Assembly (NCBI GenBank): GCA_900550585.1
Contig: URST01000088.1
Coordinates: 1-7,706, forward strand
Length of the DNA: 7,706 nt
From: an uncultured Eubacteriales bacterium
GTDB lineage: Bacteria; Bacillota; Clostridia; Oscillospirales; Oscillospiraceae
Direction: 5' to 3'
Shown: positions 5,193-7,706 of the stretch, in pieces
How the letters are laid out: every line of letters begins with the position of its first letter
How positions within the stretch are numbered: position 1 is the stretch's first letter
Program-made: the position numbers and the translations under genes
Notes under the pieces: model-generated
Databases searched by the model: none
What the model was told of the DNA's origin: nothing
Seen by the model: only the letters and a program-made list of their open reading frames with translations

Positions 5193-6632
5193 TCAGCGGT
5201 CCCGCCACGCACCCCGGGTCAGCAGCGCCAGCATGGGCATCAGCTCCAGACGGCCCGTCAGCATCTCCAGCGACAGGGCGATCTTGCTCACGGGGGACAA
5301 AATGGAAAAGTTTTCCATCGGCCCCAGAATGCCCAGGCCAGGCCCCACGTTGCTGATGCAGGTCAGGGAGGCGGCAAAGGACTCCTGGAAGCCGTAGTTG
5401 TCCCAGCTGACCACCAGCGCCCCGGCCAGCAGCACCACCATATAGGCCATGATATAGGCTCCCGTGGACGACACCACCCGCTCCTCCACGGGCTGTCCGT
5501 CCACCTTGATGACGCTGACGTGGTTGGGATGCACCATCCGCTTCAACTCACGCACCAGCGATTTCCACAGGATCAGCACACGGGACAGCTTCATGCCGCC
5601 GGAGGTGGAGCCGGCGCAGCCGCCGGTGAACATCAGCACCAGCAGCGCCATGCGGCAGAACGTGGGCCACAGGGCGAAGTCCACCGTGGCAAAGCCGGTG
5701 GTGGTGATGATGGTCACGGTCTGGAACGCCGCATCCGTGATGGATTCGCCCAGCGGCACCCCGGCCTGCACCCGCAGGTTCAGGCAGATCAGCAGCGTGA
5801 CGCCCACCACGATGGCCAGATAGACCCGCAGCTCCTCGCTGCGCAGGGCGGCGCGGAGACGGCCGGTGACGGCCAGGAACAGCAGGGAAAAATTGACGCC
5901 GGCCAGAAACGAAAACACCGTCACGATCCACATCACCGCCGGACTGGCCCCGTTCAGCGATGTATTGTTGATGGAAAAACCGCCGGTGGCCATGGTGGTG
6001 AAGGCGTGGTTCACAGCGGAGAACCAGGTGGCACCCGCCAGGCGCAGGCAGACCATCTCCAGCACCGTCAGCGCCACATAGATGGCGTAGAGGATCTTAG
6101 CGGTGCTGCCCACCTTGGGCACCAGCTTGGACTTGATGGGGCCGGGGCTTTCCGCCCGCATCAGGTACACCGCGCCGTCCCCCAGCTTGGGCATCAGCGC
6201 CAGGAACAGCACCAGCACGCCCATGCCGCCCATCCACTGGGTCAGCGAGCGCCACAGCAGGACGCTGCGGGACAGGTGCTCCACCTCCGGGAACACCGTG
6301 GAGCCGGTGGTGGTCAGGCCGGACACCGTTTCAAATACCGCGTCCACATACGCGGTGAGCGCGCCGGTGAACACATAGGGCAGCGCGCCGGTAAGGGACA
6401 GGGCGATCCAGCCCAGTGCCACGGCCATGAAGCCGTCGCGGCTGTGCATCTGCGCCTTTTTCACCGGCACCAGGTGCAGCGCCGAGCCCAGCAGGATGCA
6501 CAGCACAGCCGTGCCGAAAAAAGGCAGCCACGCCTCGCCGTACAGCACCGATGCCGCCAGCGGCAGCAGCAGGAAGCCGGCCTCCACCCACAGCACATAG
6601 CTGGTGGTATTTGCGATCAGACGAAAGTTCAT
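5193..6632 (-). CDS. trkH: TrkH-family potassium uptake transporter, membrane subunit
   Basis: This is a 479-residue inner-membrane protein, close to the usual TrkH length (about 480-485), that forms the K+ pathway of Trk/Ktr uptake systems. All four pore-loop repeats can be seen: SGLTTTGST (filter G110), TMATGGFS (G217), TITTTGFAT (G313) and SNVGPGLG (G430). The intramembrane gating-loop segment FTGGCAGSTSGGMK (335-348) and the C-terminal GRLELMP, with R461 matching the arginine near the filter, are present. The N-terminal pair of helices extends it beyond KtrB, so TrkH is the better name, though the TrkH/KtrB border is not sharp. Function normally needs a cytosolic NAD/ATP-binding TrkA or KtrA partner; none is encoded here, so it must lie elsewhere. 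The start ATG (6630-6632) follows GAGGT with 6 nt spacing. A consensus-perfect promoter lies at 6729-6757, and the gene appears monocistronic. Confidence 0.95.
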   Translation of the reverse strand: MNFRLIANTTSYVLWVEAGFLLLPLAASVLYGEAWLPFFGTAVLCILLGSALHLVPVKKAQMHSRDGFMAVALGWIALSLTGALPYVFTGALTAYVDAVFETVSGLTTTGSTVFPEVEHLSRSVLLWRSLTQWMGGMGVLVLFLALMPKLGDGAVYLMRAESPGPIKSKLVPKVGSTAKILYAIYVALTVLEMVCLRLAGATWFSAVNHAFTTMATGGFSINNTSLNGASPAVMWIVTVFSFLAGVNFSLLFLAVTGRLRAALRSEELRVYLAIVVGVTLLICLNLRVQAGVPLGESITDAAFQTVTIITTTGFATVDFALWPTFCRMALLVLMFTGGCAGSTSGGMKLSRVLILWKSLVRELKRMVHPNHVSVIKVDGQPVEERVVSSTGAYIMAYMVVLLAGALVVSWDNYGFQESFAASLTCISNVGPGLGILGPMENFSILSPVSKIALSLEMLTGRLELMPMLALLTRGAWRDR

Positions 6633-6648
6633 GTCGATACCTCAAATG

Positions 6649-6689
6649 TGCCGCGGTGCCCGCGGCAAAAGCAGGCACCCCCGGTCTGG
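6649..6689 (-). other. GC-rich, possibly alternating hairpins in the trkH leader
   Basis: TGCCGCGG (6649-6656) pairs perfectly with CCGCGGCA (6660-6667) around a 3-nt loop, 5 nt from the trkH GAGGT site. Part of it, GGTGCC (6655-6660), can instead pair with GGCACC (6674-6679). The two folds exclude each other, which would suit translational control, but such pairings also arise by chance in GC-rich DNA. The roughly 90-nt leader is too short for a typical c-di-AMP (ydaO) riboswitch. Confidence 0.35.
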
Positions 6690-6728
6690 CCGCGCAGCCG
6701 GCGGGGATGCCCTCTCTGATATAACCGG

Positions 6729-6757
6729 ATTATATATCCCCCGGGCGGCACTGTCAA
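6729..6757 (-). promoter_or_regulatory. Consensus-perfect sigma-A promoter of trkH
   Basis: On the minus strand TTGACA (6752-6757) and TATAAT (6729-6734) both match the consensus at all six positions, with a 17-bp spacer. The predicted start is near 6722, leaving a leader of about 90 nt. Such a strong promoter suggests that control, if any, is by a repressor or after initiation. Confidence 0.92.
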
Positions 6758-7001
6758 GCGTCAGGGCCGTCCGGCCCCGGCAGGTGCGGCGGACCGGGGC
6801 CCGACTCAGCGGAGAGTGAGCAGACTGCAGCGGGCCGCGGATGGCGGCCGGAACGGCTGCGAAAAAACCTCCTCGGAGTAAAAAGTTTCGTCAGAATATC
6901 GCTTTTTATACTTCTTTACAGGAATATGTTAAAATTTTTTCATGTAGTAAGCGGCACTTTTTTGAGAATTTTCCCTCGCTTTGACAACTTTTTAATTTTG
7001 A

Positions 7002-7030
7002 TTGACTTTTTTCGCTTTTTGTGGCATTCT
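7002..7030 (+). promoter_or_regulatory. Extended -10 promoter candidate of the flavoprotein gene
   Basis: TTGACT (7002-7007) and CATTCT (7025-7030) are 17 bp apart, with TGG directly before the -10 as an extended element. The -10 itself is weak. A second TTGACA at 6981-6986 has no good -10 at 17 bp. The segment CGCTTTTTGTGGCATTCT closely resembles the promoter at 3880-3908. The predicted start near 7037 gives a leader of about 68 nt. Confidence 0.5.
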
Positions 7031-7061
7031 TTTCTCAACCTAAACTCTGTTCTGTACCGGC

Positions 7062-7075
7062 CGGACGGGTGTCCG
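7062..7075 (+). other. Small leader hairpin before the flavoprotein gene
   Basis: CGGAC (7062-7066) and GTCCG (7071-7075) form a 5-bp stem with a GGGT loop, 15 nt before the AGGAGG site. It has no T-tract, so it is not a terminator. Any role is unproven. Confidence 0.3.
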
Positions 7076-7088
7076 CGCGGCGCAGACG

Positions 7089-7097
7089 AAAGGAGGG
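7089..7097 (+). promoter_or_regulatory. Strong ribosome binding site deciding a TTG start
   Basis: GAAAGGAGGG contains the full AGGAGG core (7091-7096), 8 nt before the TTG at 7105. No ATG or GTG lies at a suitable distance in this frame: the next are a GTG at 7147 (codon 15) and, later, an ATG at codon 39, both without such a site. Confidence 0.85.
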
Positions 7098-7104
7098 ATC
7101 TGCC

Positions 7105-7706
7105 TTGAGCAGACTTGATATCAAGAGCCCCAGCCGCGCACAGACAGTGGTGGATAACCTCTACCGTGACGTGGAGCGCCGTATCGCCGCCAGTCCCCCG
7201 GGCCTATGTCCCGTGGATATGTCGCTGGCGTTCCTGACACTGTGCCACGCCCAGTCCTGCGGCAAGTGCGTGCCCTGCCGCATCGGTCTGGGGCAGCTGA
7301 GCAAGCTGATCGAGACGGTGCTGGACGGCACCGCCGACATGAGCACCATCGACATCATCGAGAAAACCGCCCGCACCGTCGTGAACACCGCCGACTGCGC
7401 CATCGGACGGGACGCGGCGCGGCTGGTGCTGGACGGTCTGGACGGTTTCCGGGACGACTACGAGGAGCACATCCAGCACCACCGGTGTCTGGCCGGTCTG
7501 CAGCTGCCCGTGCCCTGCGTGGCACTGTGTCCCGCCGGCGTGGACGTGCCGGGCTACATGGCGCTGGTGGGCGAGGGACGCTGCGCCGACGCCGTGCGCC
7601 TGATCCGCAAGGACAACCCCTTCCCCACCGCCTGTGCCTATATCTGCGAGCACCCCTGCGAGGCGCGGTGCCGCCGGAACATGATCGACGACGCCATCAA
7701 CATCCG
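7105..7706 (+). CDS. NuoF-type [4Fe-4S] / GltD-type FAD oxidoreductase fusion (3' partial)
   Basis: The first 200 codons are present and the gene runs off the right edge without a stop. Residues about 15-115 form the iron-sulfur domain found at the end of NuoF/HydB-type NADH dehydrogenase subunits: SCGKCVPCRIG (C52, C55, C58), with the fourth ligand C98 in TADCAIG. Residues about 125-200 begin the N-terminal domain of glutamate synthase small subunit-like proteins (GltD, Fer4_20 type): PCVALCPAGVDVPGY (C138, C142), then NPFPTACAYICEHPCEARCRR (C177, C181, C185, C189), the ligands for two [4Fe-4S] clusters. An FAD/NAD(P)H-binding part should follow outside the window. Such fusions in clostridia, often next to [FeFe]-hydrogenase-like or formate dehydrogenase genes, likely pass electrons between NAD(P)H and ferredoxin-linked partners; the exact reaction here is inference. 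The start is TTG, chosen from the strong AGGAGG site. Confidence 0.9.
   Translation, partial: MSRLDIKSPSRAQTVVDNLYRDVERRIAASPPGLCPVDMSLAFLTLCHAQSCGKCVPCRIGLGQLSKLIETVLDGTADMSTIDIIEKTARTVVNTADCAIGRDAARLVLDGLDGFRDDYEEHIQHHRCLAGLQLPVPCVALCPAGVDVPGYMALVGEGRCADAVRLIRKDNPFPTACAYICEHPCEARCRRNMIDDAINI

Larger units (their letters stand above)
6633..7104. other. 472-bp divergent intergenic region between trkH and the flavoprotein gene
   Basis: It holds the trkH leader and promoter on the left (6633-6757) and the promoter and leader of the last gene on the right (7002-7104). The segment 6758-6860 is very GC-rich, with several short inverted repeats but no gene or recognisable RNA. The segment 6861-7050 is conspicuously AT-rich with many T-tracts. 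I find no supported small gene and no known riboswitch class. Confidence 0.8.

Noticed and set aside
5187..6719. 510-codon open frame on the plus strand opposite trkH
   Set aside because: The His/Gln/Gly-rich translation has no domains and is the expected shadow of a GC-rich gene. TrkH on the other strand has all four pore loops, a promoter and a ribosome site. The shadow also runs through the trkH leader.
6633..6722. c-di-AMP (ydaO/yuaA) riboswitch upstream of trkH
   Set aside because: K+ transporter genes in Firmicutes often carry one, but the leader is only about 90 nt and I see none of the conserved riboswitch core. Only simple GC-rich hairpins are present.
6866..6880. Minus-strand terminator at CTCCGAGGAGG followed by TTTTTT
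   Set aside because: The stem would be four pairs with a two-base loop, which is too small, and no minus-strand gene ends nearby.
6926..7108. 60-codon Phe/Leu-rich ORF ending in a TTGA overlap with the flavoprotein start
   Set aside because: The overlap looks like coupling and the peptide is hydrophobic like a small toxin. However, AGGA is only 2 nt from the ATG, third positions are AT-rich unlike every real gene here, and the frame runs through the promoter and the ribosome site of the next gene.
1..7706. Defence system, CRISPR array, prophage or toxin-antitoxin module
   Set aside because: No spaced repeat array, nuclease, integrase, transposase or toxin pair is recognisable. The identifiable genes are metabolic, transport or redox functions.

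Overview
The window looks like chromosomal DNA from a high-GC anaerobic member of the Clostridia, most likely a gut Oscillospiraceae-type bacterium. The grounds are strongly GC-biased third codon positions, purine-rich Shine-Dalgarno sites, sigma-A type promoters, and the gene set: a YnbB-type 'methionine gamma-lyase family' protein, ATP-dependent PfkA, a ferredoxin-like protein typical of strict anaerobes, and a NuoF/GltD-like flavoprotein. Genus cannot be fixed from this sequence. No rRNA, tRNA, CRISPR array, insertion sequence or phage gene is visible.

Layout. From 1 to 2677 the genes point right: a 121-residue hypothetical ORF, coupled by 10 bp to the PLP enzyme YnbB, then after 117 bp a ten-helix EamA/DMT transporter. 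Two hairpins at 2701-2772 close this block and also end pfkA, which comes from the other side. pfkA (2783-3760, minus) and an 86-residue unknown protein (3980-4240, plus) diverge from a 219-bp region with two well-formed back-to-back promoters. A 16-bp perfect hairpin (4261-4296) separates the small gene from a minus-strand gene for a two-domain iron-sulfur protein (4302-4997). Its upstream region holds a palindrome placed like a Crp/Fnr or Rex site. Further right lie an AT-rich 18-bp perfect inverted repeat (5114-5160) and the minus-strand potassium transporter trkH (5193-6632), driven by a consensus-perfect promoter. A 472-bp divergent region (6633-7104), GC-rich on the left and AT-rich on the right, leads to the last gene. 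That gene starts at a TTG at 7105, runs off the window, and joins a NuoF-type [4Fe-4S] domain to a GltD-type FAD oxidoreductase.

How the genes work together. Most are housekeeping or transport functions with their own promoters and terminators, so this is not one operon. Two genes point to anaerobic electron handling: the iron-sulfur protein with a possible redox-responsive operator, and the NuoF/GltD fusion that probably begins an electron-transfer operon beyond the right edge. They are about 2 kb apart, face opposite directions, and are separated by trkH, so a functional link is only an inference. I see no clear new defence or mobile system. The most unusual material is the iron-sulfur protein with its palindrome, the 18-bp inverted repeat with nested direct repeats, and the fused flavoprotein.
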